DNA of 64,000 bases from Turritopsis dohrnii (GCA_027922465.2 BQMF02000137.1:310001-374000); one strand, 5' to 3'. Counted from the stretch's first letter, positions 1-10,580 are shown. The notes: generated by a model from the letters alone, not told the origin. Made by a program: numbers and translations.

Positions 1-800
1 ACAAGTAAAAGTTTGTTTTCACGTGCGAAACGTTGGTTGCACTTTATGTCCTTTATATTCACTTTGTTTTTTTTTTCAGCTTTGCTAAGGTCCATTGATT
101 CTGTCCGTGCGCGCGTTTTTTATGATCTCTGGCGTTGCGTATCGCTTCTTTGTTTTTTGTCCTATTGGGATCACTATTAGTGCTATTGACACTTTGCTCT
201 CGTTACATTATATAAGATGATTTTTGATTCTAACAGTAGTACGTTGTATGATGCGTGTGTAAGCTGTGAGATTTCTGCCAGTGGTTAAAAAAGCTTCTGT
301 GAACGAAGATATAATTGACGTTTTAAAACATGCCCCTGCACGGTTGAAGAAGAAATAAACTGAAAGAAACAGTTTTCTAGTATTGTATTTTTTAAGAGTT
401 ATATTTGTTTAGAAGACGTTTAAGCTCAAAGAATGTATCTATTTATTCCCATCACTTCGGTAAGGTCAAAATCTGTGCGTCCCATCATGGTTAAGCACGT
501 TTTCAATCTTAATAATAATGTCAGGACGTGGTCATATGATGTCTCAGTGACGTTGCAGTGACGTTGCAAAAGACTTGCAGTGAAACAGCTAGGTTATAAG
601 GAGGTCACTTGATGACGTCACTTTTTGTTGCAAATATGACGTTATGATGACCTTCTCTTCGTATAAGGTCATCGTCCGACTTAATTATGACGTCATAAAG
701 ACGTCATGGTGTTTGGTGGGAGTTTTTCATCAAAATAATTCTGCCCATCAAGTCAATTTTTTCTGTTTGATGAGTATTTGATGCATTTGAGTTGTTTGCA
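1..800. other. Non-coding stretch with CRE-like palindromes
   Basis: No coding exon is recognised here. The stretch at about 530-710 is dense in TGACG motifs and contains two full TGACGTCA palindromes (613-620 and 688-695) plus several half sites. These match the CREB/ATF consensus, but the same motif is abundant in repeats elsewhere in this window, so they may be repeat-derived rather than regulatory. Confidence 0.3.
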
Positions 801-1105
801 TCAAAAATCTTTCTTTCACCAACTGCGTTGAGTGCAAAATACACACAAGATCACTGGCAATCACTGCCAATCAATCTACTCGTGCCAAAGATGTAGCAGC
901 CGCACCAAAATTATCTGTCTTCCCTGTTTACATCGATGAAAAGTTATCACAGCTAAACAAATACCATAAAAGAATCGCCGAAAAGAGGATTTCAGATGTG
1001 TTATTCGATATGAAGATGGCAGCAGATACTCCAACGGATAAAGGAACAGTTCACTCCCCACGGAACCAACTTGCAGGTTACAATTACCAAAAGCTGTGCC
1101 TATAA
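801..1105 (+). pseudogene. Fragment of Myb/SANT-like protein of a PIF/Harbinger-type transposon
   Basis: An open plus-strand frame without a convincing start Met runs to a TAA at 1103-1105. From 881 it reads as ordinary protein sequence, including the segment LNKYHKRIAEKRISDVLFDM. A helix of the type 'YHKR.AEKRI.DVLF' is familiar to me from the C-terminal part of Myb/SANT-like accessory proteins encoded by PIF/Harbinger elements; this assignment is from memory of the family. After about 1070 the coding character moves to another frame (about 1070-1275, containing THLMTQSRGTPQQREAADLE and ending near FLEYIN), which suggests a frameshift or a missed splice. A Harbinger transposase remnant lies just downstream on the opposite strand, which supports the call. 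It lacks an N terminus and is judged non-functional. Confidence 0.4.
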
Positions 1106-1419
1106 TGTATCAAGCTACATCTAGAATGCAACAACCTACACATTTGATGACACAGTCACGTGGAACACCTCAACAAAGAGAGGCAGCTGACTTGGAGATG
1201 GATCCCGGACAATCTTTCCTAGAATATATTAACGTAACTTCATATGTTTTTGTTAATAATTGTTATTTTCTTTAACACGTTCAAATTCTTTACACTGATG
1301 AAAGGGCATTTTAAATATTTTCTTTTAAAGTACAACAACGTGAAAATTGTATTTCTATACTCTTGTCACAATATTTTAAGGACAAAAAATTTCGCGTGTG
1401 AAAAATTTTCGTTTTTTAC

Positions 1420-1800
1420 CCAGTTTATGCCGAAGTTTGCGTCTCGGGAAAGTTTCTCTACGCGAGCCACTCGGCATCCGAAGACGGGATCTTCAGAAAA
1501 TCTGAAGTCATCCCTTCAACAATTGCGTTGCAATAACCTTTAATAATGTACGACACAGCATTCAATGATATCCTGAACTGGAAGCTTAATGAATGAAAGG
1601 TTTCACCAGTAGCCACGGAGGGTTAAAGCTAGCTTTTCATCGCTGTTAATAGGGCTCAGTCCCACCAAGTCTCTCCTTTTGGTTTGATCATGTCTGAGAT
1701 TCTGGCCAATACGTTTTCAAAATCACTGACATCCATTTTGAACATTTCTCGAAAACCAAAGCGATCCTCGATCCTCAACACAAATTCCTCAACACATATT
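1420..1800 (-). pseudogene. Decayed PIF/Harbinger (DDE_Tnp_4-type) transposase, N-terminal half
   Basis: The minus strand of this stretch gives, across at least two frameshifts, a run of motifs in the order found in the N-terminal half of Harbinger transposases: a FGFREMFKMDVSDFENVLAR segment, then a 'INSDEKLALTLR' segment, then 'ATGETFHSLSFQFRISLNAV', then 'FLKIPSSDAEWLA', followed by stops. Family members have the order FRM..FE.LL, ERLALTLRFLATGES, FRIG..TIS, FL..P.....W. The DDE catalytic region that should follow (lower coordinates) is not recognisable, so the copy is truncated and dead. It is convergent with the Myb-like fragment upstream, as expected of a two-gene Harbinger element. Shadow frames in this region have no family resemblance. 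Confidence 0.55.
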
Positions 1801-2880
1801 GAAGGGTGAGATCTTCGTTCATTCTAAGCTTTTAGATTATTAAGTGCCTCTTAACCTTAATAAAAGAATTTCGTGAAAACTTTTTCCCTGAGGTCTCGTT
1901 TCTCTTTGTAAACAACGCCAACGTCATTAATATTCAATTTGAAAACGAGATGTTGTCTGTTGTGACGTAATTCCAGTTATTTGAACATTTTCTTATTCGA
2001 TAATTTATGCTAAACGTTTTTCGCTTAAGAAAAGGTGATGGTTACGATGTGTTACTGACGATGTTACGATTAATGTTCAAAGACTAGGCTCAACATTCAA
2101 TAATTGTATCCAAATCATAAATTCATATACATCATTTTATGGAAATATACTCTATTCGTTTTTAATCTTTCTATGCTTTGAAAACAAAACATGGTTATTG
2201 TAATACTAAGAGTCTGGAAAAGTCATGCCAATGGAATATACTTTGTACATTTCACTTCTTGGACGCATTTCTTTTCTTTTCCTTTTTTAGTTTTGAACCA
2301 AATTAAAAATCAATTTACTGCTGACATAGCAAAACTATTGGTTCGTTGCCGACAACTGAATATAATCGTTCAAATGTCACGTGTTGTTGTTGAACGAATC
2401 AAATTATAAAATAACCAATAACCTTACAGGAATCCTCAAGTGGAGTCGGGATCGAAGGTCCGACATCTTTTGGCAGTAATTTAAACAGTATGTAATATGA
2501 GGGAATTTGTCCCTCATATTACATATTCACTAGTACAATTTTTATGTCAGTTTGTTTACTTGCTGATTTAGTTTGTAAGGAAGGTCATGCAATTTGGGCA
2601 ATAAACACTGATGTGAACCTATTATAAAACAACAAAACTATAAGAATATACGATGAAATTTCTAATAAATATTAAGTTGTTTTGCTGTATTGTTGCCTAG
2701 TTTAGATATCAAAGACTTGACCTAAGCCGTTTGAGAACAACTTAATAATTTCAAAAATGAGGATTTGAGATTCCAGGCGTTTGATTAAACATTTATTTCA
2801 GAAAAAATTTAAAAAACTTAAGCATATGCTATAAAATAATATTAAGTAAGATATCTTATTTCCAAGAATTTCACCTTTTG
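1801..2880. other. Non-coding A+T-rich sequence
   Basis: No gene is seen. The only structured item is the perfect hairpin at 2489-2525, listed separately. Short open frames here have low-complexity composition and no family resemblance. Confidence 0.3.
2489..2525. repeat. Perfect 16-bp inverted repeat (hairpin)
   Basis: TATGTAATATGAGGGA (2489-2504) is followed by a 5-base spacer and its exact reverse complement (2510-2525). It could be the remains of a palindromic element or a structured RNA. There is no T-run or gene context to make it a terminator. Confidence 0.7.
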
Positions 2881-3005
2881 TATGCGGCGTTTATTAAAGA
2901 GCGGCGTTTATTACAAAATGAAAAATGAGATTAAAGCAGACTTTAAACAACAATTTTTTCTTTCTAATAAACGCCACTTTTCAAGATATGTCGTTTATTA
3001 TAGGA
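2880..3005. repeat. Partial copy of the GGCGTTTATTA repeat family
   Basis: Two direct copies of GCGGCGTTTATTA (from about 2884) and an inverted form near 2968 are related to the terminal and subterminal repeats of the element at 3420-3998. The segment at 2882-2920 is an inverted match to 3770-3830, so this whole kilobase is partly self-complementary. Confidence 0.6.
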
Positions 3006-3156
3006 AACAAGGTATTTCATAACTGTGAAAACTATAAATCTATAAATAATGGATATATATCAGAAGTTAAATTAAGGATTTTTTCCCAGAATTTGACATT
3101 ACGTTGGACAAAAGCAAACTTGAGAAAATTTGGATGACAACTTAAGAAATTAAGCA

Positions 3157-3290
3157 AGATGTCATTTAAACCCGGCTGTAATAAAATTTGCAGCTGCCTT
3201 TTTAAAAAAAACTTTTTCGAACCCTGTAGCATTTCAATAAAACATTTTAGGAGCAACTTGGCCTTTATATTGGTCTAGATTCAAATTAGC
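3157..3290 (+). repeat. Dispersed repeat, copy 1 of 3
   Basis: Shares, in the same order, a GTCATT block, a GCAGCTGCCTT block, a run with ACTTT, a CATTTCAATA-AACATT block and a CTTGG-CTTT block with 4033-4215 and 6228-6445. All three copies have the same orientation. The family is not recognised. Confidence 0.55.
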
Positions 3291-3419
3291 TAAAAAGAAA
3301 ACCTACTTTTATTGTTCACCTTTAATTCAATTAATAAATGAATGGTTTTTAATGACATTCTTAGGGTCAACGTAGAATCAGTTTCTATGATGAGGAAATG
3401 GAACAAATGAAAATATTTA

Positions 3420-3998
3420 CCGTATTTCCTCTAATAAACGCCGCCCTCTAATAAACGCCGCCTTCTAATAAACGCCGCATCTTGGAAAGCGGCGTTTATT
3501 AGAAAACAGGCTAAACAAGAATTGGTTTAATAGATAATAGTTTTTTTTGTTTTCTATCAACAAATTCTTCCATGTTTGCATGAATGTTTGATGTGTAATT
3601 AATTGCTATAAAAGTTTTCATCTCATAGAAGAGAACGGCGACAGTGATATTGCTCTTCTTTGACATTTTTGTGTGAACGTATCTTTTGTGTAAACATTTT
3701 CACACAATCTTTTGTAACCTGTTTAAGGATAAAGAAGCATTATTGTTTAAGTTTGTTTTTGTCCAATTTTTCATTTTGTAATAAACGCCGCCCTCTAATG
3801 AACGCCTCCCTCTATTAAACGCCGCATCCAAAAACTTGAATTTGTAATATGTTTTGATGAAATGAATTTTGATGGCAACGCAAATGCTAAATTCTTTTTT
3901 CATCAAAACGTCGATTTTGATAAAAATTTCATCAAAATATCAACACCGAATATTGATATATTGATAATATATCGCGGCGTTTATTAGAGGAAATACGG
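3420..3998. mobile_element. Non-autonomous DNA element with TTA target duplication
   Basis: Begins CCGTATTTCCTC and ends GAGGAAATACGG; the first 25 bases are the exact reverse complement of the last 25. It is flanked by TTA on both sides (3417-3419 and 3999-4001). A 3-bp TTA/TAA duplication is the hallmark of PIF/Harbinger elements, and Harbinger coding remnants lie within 2 kb, so a Harbinger-type non-autonomous element is the leading idea. Just inside the left end the unit TAATAAACGCCGC occurs three times in tandem, followed by an inverted copy near 3490; more copies lie at 3778-3826. It encodes no transposase; an open frame inside (3700-3906, minus) has no family resemblance. Confidence 0.75.
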
Positions 3999-4032
3999 TT
4001 AACATTTTCATCCACGAATTGTTTTTGAAGCA

Positions 4033-4215
4033 TGAAAGATATCACGTGAATTTTCACTGGTATGATTTTTATGTCATTCAAACTTTCAGAAAAAAATTGC
4101 AGCTGCCTTATAAAGAAACTTTCTCCATCTCGGTAACACTTCAATATAACATTGCACAGCGTTTTTTTTCAACTTGGCAAAAAGTGGCAATTTGAAAAAC
4201 TCGAAAATCAGTTTT
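4033..4215 (+). repeat. Dispersed repeat, copy 2 of 3
   Basis: Homologous to 3157-3290 and 6228-6445. It contains the shared blocks ACGTGAATTTTCACT, GTCATTCAAA, GCAGCTGCCTTATAAA and CACTTCAATATAACATT. It serves as a pre-insertion reference for the small element in copy 3. Confidence 0.6.
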
Positions 4216-5330
4216 TTACTTATAAAATGCTTATTTTTTATCAAAATGGAATAAAGTTTAGCACAAAGTCGGAAATCAAGATAATTTATCATGTGAATTC
4301 ATCAGAATGAGCCATCTAGGATTAAAAATTCCATAAAACCAATTTTTTCGAAATTCCGCATAACAAAAGTTCAAACGACATTCAAACTTTGGAAACTGTC
4401 ATATAACATTCTCATATTACTTAATATTTGAAATCCCGTTAGAAGAGCGCAAAAGGATTAATTATTCCAATATAATTTTAATCGACATTCGGTTCAAAAA
4501 GTACCGGCTCAATCTACTCTAATATCCCGTTTTAGAATAGGCTAAAAGTTGCTGATGTAGTCTAATAAGACAAGAAATAAAAAGGAAAGGTTTTGGAGCC
4601 TCAAAAGATGAAATATTCCATAAAACAAAAGTCACTTTTGCAGAGGTTTTTGTCACAGTTTTCGGTTCAAATATTTAGAATCACAAGAACGATACATCTT
4701 AATAAAGTTTTTAAAAAATGCTAACTAACTATAAATTAATCATATAAAAGATGAATTTCAAATACTGGAAGAGCTCATTTTGAAATTTGATGAAATGTGT
4801 ACATTTTTGTTGACTTTTTTTTGTTCCCAGATTCAGTGTAATAATGGAATCCATTGAGGCTCTATTTTTAATGAATTTCTTTTTCATGTTAAAATTCAAT
4901 ACTCTAAGAATGATTTCCAATTAATGAAGTTTGAAAAACAAGGGCCTGGAATGATTGATGATTCCAACTATAAGTACGTCATTTTTAGGAAAATATGGAA
5001 TAATTAATACTAACTTGCTCCTAAAAAGACGAAAGTCGATGGAAATCGATCCTGGAGTTGGGTTAAGTGTGATTTCAGTTCGATTTTTGATCGATCTTTT
5101 ATTTTTCAACGAATAATTGCAAGAAGATGATTATTCGATGATTATTAGACGATTATTCCTACAAAATTTACATTTGTCTACCTTTAAGATGGAATAATGG
5201 AATACTTGGGGGCTTTTAATTCAACATAATTTCCGTTTTGTACATTACCGTCCTTAATCTCATCAACACTCGCAAAAGCAAAACAATTTCAGTGAGCCAG
5301 TAAAGAACATCATCTATCATTGAACACATA

Positions 5331-5333
<3 letters not shown>
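4216..5333. other. Non-coding A+T-rich sequence
   Basis: No gene or clear repeat structure recognised. Open frames are short and of low complexity. Confidence 0.3.

Positions 5334-5368
<35 letters not shown>
5334..5368. repeat. Poly(T) tract, 35 T
   Basis: An uninterrupted run of T. On the minus strand this is a 35-base poly(A), which could be the tail of an old minus-strand retrocopy or a simple A-tract. A second tract of near-equal length begins 322 bp away in the same orientation. Confidence 0.9.
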
Positions 5369-5369
<1 letters not shown>

Positions 5370-5687
5370 ACATTTATTCGGGTTCCATTATACAAATGGT
5401 TCTTATCCCTATAATAACATAATAATAACAACAATAATAATAAAAAGTTGTTTAGAACAAAAAAATGATACAAGAAGCATGGAGATCTAGGTTTCAATAA
5501 GAGTTGTAGATTTTGGTTTTGTTAAATGGTCGTTGATAGATTAAATAGAGGAAAGGCATAGGCTGTAGTTGTATATCGGCGGAAGGTCTCCTTCAACTCA
5601 GAAAGACATCGTTAGAGATAAAACGTTGGCTGTGTTGAAATAAACAGCTCATTGAAACCGTAGCAGCCAGCACTTATTGCATAATAA

Positions 5688-5690
<3 letters not shown>

Positions 5691-5726
<36 letters not shown>
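5691..5726. repeat. Poly(T) tract, 36 T
   Basis: Second uninterrupted T run, same orientation as 5334-5368. The intervening 322 bp has no recognisable coding sequence. Tracts this long are rarely stable and may vary in length between individuals or through assembly. Confidence 0.9.
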
Positions 5727-5730
<4 letters not shown>

Positions 5731-6227
5731 GTTATTGGGAATATTTCTTCTTAAAGTGCTCCAAAGCAGATATTTTTTGTTTAAAAGATAGACATCAAAT
5801 ATAGGAAGGCGTATGCAAAATCTCAGCAACAAAGCTTTATTAGACAAAAACTTATTCTCTTTGGAATATTCTGCTGAATTCACATTGAGAATTTTCCGTT
5901 CCTTACATGCTCCCAACTTTAAACTTAAATAACTCATGACCATCAAATGGTTTTAAACTGGGAGAAAGAAAATCTGAATTTTCAATCCTTTATTTACCAA
6001 AAGAAAAACTTATTTTACTTTTGAAACACTAAAAAATTCCTTTAAAAGACACATACTTTATCATACCCTAAAATGACACTTTTTGCCAAGTTGAAAAAAA
6101 CACTGACATAAATGCTTTTCTTGATATATATAGAAAAAAAGAAAAACAAACTTGTTTATAAAAACATTTTATCTGTAAAGGAAGCTTTAAGAACATCATC
6201 AGGTATGTACAATAAAATTAAAAGATA
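5727..6227. other. Non-coding A+T-rich sequence
   Basis: No gene or defined repeat recognised. Confidence 0.3.
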
Positions 6228-6445
6228 GATATCACATGAATTTTCACTAGTTCGATTTTTACGTCATTCAAAATCCCGGAAAACGATTTTCCAGCTGCCT
6301 TATAAAAAGCTTTCAGTGTACATTTCATTCAACCTCGTTCCCAGGGCTTCTTGCCTTTTTCGATATGCGGATGGCGGCATTTCAATACAACATTTTTAAT
6401 GGCAAGTGGCCTTTTCAAAACTGATTCAAATTGGCAATACGAAGC
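6228..6445 (+). repeat. Dispersed repeat, copy 3 of 3, split by a small insertion
   Basis: Homologous to 3157-3290 and 4033-4215, starting with ATCACATGAATTTTCACT. It is interrupted by about 50 bp that the other copies lack (see 6328-6377). Confidence 0.6.
6328..6377. mobile_element. Small insertion related to the 8983-9058 palindromic element
   Basis: Contains CCTCGTTCCCAGGGCTTCTT and GCCTTTTTCGATATGCGGAT, matching one arm of the palindromic element at 8983-9058. It is bounded by CATTTCA direct repeats (6321-6327 and 6378-6384). The homologous repeat copies at 3157 and 4033 run through this site without it, which supports a real insertion event. Confidence 0.55.
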
Positions 6446-7094
6446 TCTGCTTTTCATTCTTCAGTTTTTATTAAATACATGAATGATTTCTAAATAATTT
6501 CTTAAAAACACATTTTTCACTTTTGCCTGACGATGGAATAAAATCCGAATTATTATTGTTAGTGGCCGCATTGTTTTTATTCGTTTTATATTTGATTTCT
6601 TAGTAACTTTCTTAAAATTTGAGTTTCAAAGGCAAAAGATGCCCAATGCAACAGTTCCTGTGACTTGAAATTCAAATACATAACAAAGAATTTCTAAGAC
6701 TGCTCATTTAAATTCCATTTATGACTCAATTATTTGCCAAAGTAACCATCACCGCCTCTTTAAATAAAAATTTGGAGCAATTTATGGTGAAATTTCATTT
6801 TCTAGTGCAAACTGTGAAAACGAACTTGCATATCAGTACTTTAAATACTACGTAGAGCAGGTAGATAGGCAAAGTTTCCTATTCAATGTGTTAATTAGTC
6901 CATTTAGCACTTTTTGCTTTTCCAAATAGCACACTTTTTTATTGCATTTTATTTCATTACTGAAAGTGGAAGGAAAAGAAGACGATGTCAATATGCATAT
7001 TAAATTAATATAACAAAAAGATGTTTTGTTGACATCTGGATTGGCGGTGGCGTCAAATGTAGTTTTTAAAATGTCGTTTTGTTTTCGAACTTCG
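6446..7094. other. Non-coding region 3' of the receptor gene
   Basis: No gene recognised; probably includes the 3' untranslated region of the minus-strand receptor gene. No polyadenylation signal was confidently assigned. Confidence 0.3.
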
Positions 7095-8021
7095 TCAACT
7101 TTTCACACTATTGATTCTTATCTTGGTTCTTCTCAAAAGAATGATAGCGTTCAAGAAGGAATTAGTGTAAGCACAATATGTAACACAGCATATCGTGAGT
7201 TCATCTGTTGCTGGTGATAGTAACTCGAATAAATGGGTAATTGATCCAATAAAAACAGGAGTGTTTGTGATAATCAAACATAAAAACATTAGAAATATAG
7301 TGATTGTCATTTTCTGCGTATTATTTGATTTGGAATGTCTATTGGCTGTCATGGCACTGGATTTTGTTTTAACGAATAAAAGCAGGTAAATTTGAAAGCT
7401 TGCAGTTACCACTTGAAAGACAAATGAAGCAAGAAAGTGTAAAATTTTGAACAGAATGTCCATATCACTTGTTTCATTTTTGTCGTGTTCATTAAAAGCA
7501 CTGAAGCTCCCCCATGCTGAAAATGAAATGGTTGTTAGGAAAGCCCCAATCATTGCAGCAATATTGGCTCGACGCACCCATTTCTGTTGATGAAAAATCG
7601 GTTTTGTGATCGCTGTACACCGATCAATTGATATGATAATGGTGAAAAACCAAGAAAATGAATATGGAAAATTGGAAAAGAAGATTATGACAGAACGTAA
7701 CAAACAGTGTTTTCTTTCAATGGTCAAATATCGCAAACATAAGGATGGAAATGTGAAAATGCCAACACCAATATCAGATAAACTCAACACTATAAAAAAT
7801 TTATCCACTCGCTTCGGTTTCACTTTTAGAACTCCAATGAGTTTAATGTTTAACACAATGGTTATAAGAGATGCTGTGGCACACATGGCTAAAAAACAAA
7901 TGTCATCCCATTTATTTAAGTGAAATAATTCTTTAAAATCAAGTTCGTGTTTCCAACAAGATACATTCGTGGTGATTAATGTTGAGTTGTTGTAACTGAT
8001 ATTCATATTTTGTTTCTTCAT
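7095..8021 (-). CDS. Class A (rhodopsin-like) G-protein-coupled receptor, orphan
   Basis: A single uninterrupted 308-residue frame with seven hydrophobic segments (about residues 41-66, 75-97, 108-131, 153-176, 188-217, 239-264 and 276-297). The short extracellular N terminus has three N-glycosylation sequons (NIS, NST, NVS). Class A landmarks: N58 in segment 1; LSLSD with D83 in segment 2; C106 at the top of segment 3, the usual disulphide Cys; DRC (133-135) in place of DRY; P255 in segment 6; and NSFLN (287-291) in place of NPxxY. It would act at the plasma membrane and signal through heterotrimeric G proteins; the ligand cannot be predicted. Intronless orphan receptors of this size form large lineage-specific expansions in cnidarians. 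The first Met (8021) gives a normal-length N terminus. The altered DRY and NPxxY motifs may change coupling, but the frame is intact, so it is more likely a working divergent receptor than a pseudogene. Confidence 0.85.
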   Translation of the reverse strand: MKKQNMNISYNNSTLITTNVSCWKHELDFKELFHLNKWDDICFLAMCATASLITIVLNIKLIGVLKVKPKRVDKFFIVLSLSDIGVGIFTFPSLCLRYLTIERKHCLLRSVIIFFSNFPYSFSWFFTIIISIDRCTAITKPIFHQQKWVRRANIAAMIGAFLTTISFSAWGSFSAFNEHDKNETSDMDILFKILHFLASFVFQVVTASFQIYLLLFVKTKSSAMTANRHSKSNNTQKMTITIFLMFLCLIITNTPVFIGSITHLFELLSPATDELTICCVTYCAYTNSFLNAIILLRRTKIRINSVKS

Positions 8022-8966
8022 AACTTTTAGCTTGATCTCTTCAGGTTTGGAATTAAACTGAATAATACTTATTTTATTTTAAACTTTTACTCAGAAAAGT
8101 TATGTTGCACCTGTCTTAAGAAAGCTTCCCATTCATATGAAATTCGATCCTTTAGGGTGTGTTCAAAAACGTTTAAATTTTGAAAGATGTGGTCACGTCC
8201 ATTCTTTGTTATGGATTGCAAGCAAATATTCCTGAAGAACAGATAGACAATTACCAATGTGTCTGATTATAAGGGGTGTGACCAGAAAAACAAGGTAAGA
8301 TATGATAATTTGGCCAAAATGCAGTTCGAAACGATCAAAACAAAATGCAAACTAAGGGTAGCTCCTTGTACTAATCGTAGAATATCAACCGTGGTCTGAC
8401 CGGAAAAACGACCAGAATTTTTAGAGAGTGAAACAGTGAAAAAACGGGAAACGTCTCTGTTTTCGTTTTTTTTTTCAAAAAAAGCTAAAAACCTCAAAAC
8501 TCCAGCAAAGATATCTAGAGGGTTCATACATCCAAAAGATTACCATTATTACCTCGTAAAAGAATCAACTATATGCGATCTACCATTATAAGGTCATTTC
8601 TTTTTAACATTTTATTTCTTCATTCTCTTGGTTGCTTCCAAACATGTACTTAGCTCTGTTAGGACCCCTCTGATTGTTTTGTTAATAACTTTTTTAATAT
8701 TAGAGGTATCGTTCTGAAACTTTGTGACTTTTCCTAACTTTCTATTTGAAAGAATTTAGTAAAAAAATTTTTGGAAAAAAGTTTGCAAATCTTCAGAATT
8801 TTTGGGCCATTGTTAAAAACTGGCAGTACCCAAAAAATACCATTTCTTTTTCTTTTGAAGGCAAGTCGTGTGATACATCATTGGAAGCTTATTTTCATGC
8901 TTATTTTCAATATTAAATGTAAGCAATCGTTTAGCAACTTTCCTATGGATTATTATTATTCGGATT
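8022..8966. other. Non-coding region upstream of the receptor gene
   Basis: Probably contains the receptor promoter and 5' untranslated region, but no core promoter element is assigned. An open frame at 8267-8527 (minus) has no family resemblance. Confidence 0.3.
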
Positions 8967-8982
8967 TTAAGCAACTTTCGTA

Positions 8983-9058
8983 CCCAGGGTTTTTTGCCTT
9001 TTCGATATACGGACCCGTAAATCGAAAAGGCAAGAAACCCTGGGTACGAGGTTGGATG
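8983..9058. mobile_element. 76-bp palindromic element with 16-bp direct repeats
   Basis: Begins CCCAGGGTTTTTTGCC and is near-palindromic around ATATACGGACCCGTAA, returning as GGCAAGAAACCCTGGG near 9029-9044 plus a short GTTGGATG tail. It is flanked by identical 16-bp direct repeats TTAAGCAACTTTCGTA (8967-8982 and 9059-9074). It encodes nothing. A related half copy is at 6328-6377. Confidence 0.75.
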
Positions 9059-9201
9059 TTAAGCAACTTTCGTAGGAGGCAAAAGTTGGGTTAGTTCTGA
9101 AAAAAAATTCGTGTATATTTCCGAGATAGCAGCGGGGAGGATTTCTTGACGCAAGGTTGAAAAATTGATAACTGACCAAACCTAAACTTGTTGAAATAAG
9201 A

Positions 9202-9235
<34 letters not shown>
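9202..9235. repeat. (AAGT)n microsatellite
   Basis: About eight tandem copies of the tetranucleotide AAGT. Confidence 0.95.
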
Positions 9236-9239
9236 CGGG

Positions 9240-10516
9240 AGTTTTTAGTCCTTGGGCTTCCATCCGTAATGGTTGGTTTTTCCTCTCACCGACTTGCAAC
9301 TATTAGTTGACTTACCGCCAGAGATACGTTTAGCATTGCTCTAACTTGCCCGAAGGCCATTATGCAAATAATTGTGAATCGTTTAATACACAAAATGCCC
9401 GAGTAGACATTTAAGGTAAGAAGTTTTTGGAAATATGATGGACGAAGAAAATGTATTACAATGTTAAGGTTTTCAATCAATCAATTACAACTCAATATGA
9501 AAAATTGTGAAAAAAATTATGAAAAATAGTGATATCTCTGTACCCACCATGACTCCTTTCTACGTCTTTTCGTTCAACTGACATGGAGTGAGTGGTTAGT
9601 AGTGCAATTTCTCGCACAACGTTGAGAACAAAAATTGTGAACAAAGGCTATGAACTTGCAGTTGGATCACAGCTTTCTGCTTACACAAGAGGCAAATAGG
9701 ATTAAATTTGGAGCACATTGTAAAGTGCTATAAAGTGCTATTAATCTATTGTATTAATCTTCTGTATTGCATTTTCTGCACAGCGCGTATTTTTATTTTT
9801 GATGGGTTTTGACTTTTCTGTTCTGCGCTTCAGTGTTGATTGCATACCTGGAAAAATGTTTGATCTAGATGGCGTCTGTTTAAGTGAATCATTAAATCAA
9901 GGGAACCATTGCATTGCCTCTTCAATTAGATGCGAAGTTATTTGGAAAATATCTCTAGAACTTCTAAGAACATAACTGACATTTTTTATGGTCAATGACA
10001 TTGACGAAGGGGTGACAAACAGAGCTTTTACGCTTTGATCGACGATATCTCGATAACGGTTGGTTGTCGCTTAACGATCCTGTACATGTTTCGGTATATT
10101 TTTTAGATTTCAGCAATACAGTTAGAACTTCCAAATTCGATCTCTCTAAATTTATGGATCGAATTTTATGGTAGCACCTTCTGTTTCTTTTTCTTAAGGT
10201 TAGAGGGTTTAGGGAATTAGAGAGAGTTTACAGTACTTACAACACTGATGCACTTTCTGTTCGTTATTCTGTGATTTAATTTTTCGTCACCATTTTTTGA
10301 GCTGTCATTTTCAGAATTAAAACCTGTAAAATTGTTTTACACGAATATTATGCTAGTAAACATCTGTTGTTGTAGGGAAAAATCAATAACAAACCACATA
10401 ACGACAGATGAAACCCTGGAGTAACCCTAAAAAAGCAGACCGAATTAAAGGAAATCAAGTCTTAATTAGGGAATGTCAAATAAAGGGGTCGGGGATCCAT
10501 GTTTAAAGCAGAATTA
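9240..10516. other. Non-coding sequence with possible relics of repeats
   Basis: No gene recognised. The segment at about 10125-10235 carries imperfect inverted pieces (TCGATCTCTCTAAATTTATG and a later AATTAGAGAGAGTTTAC) and may be a decayed pogo-like element; this is weak. Confidence 0.25.
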
Positions 10517-10580
10517 CCCAGCGGGCACAAGACGTCTTTGAGACGTCTTATTTTAATCGTAAAATGGTCGTTTGCTTTCC

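Noticed and set aside
7606..7923. 105-codon plus-strand open frame
   Set aside because: Antisense to the receptor gene, whose seven-helix pattern and conserved residues are on the other strand.
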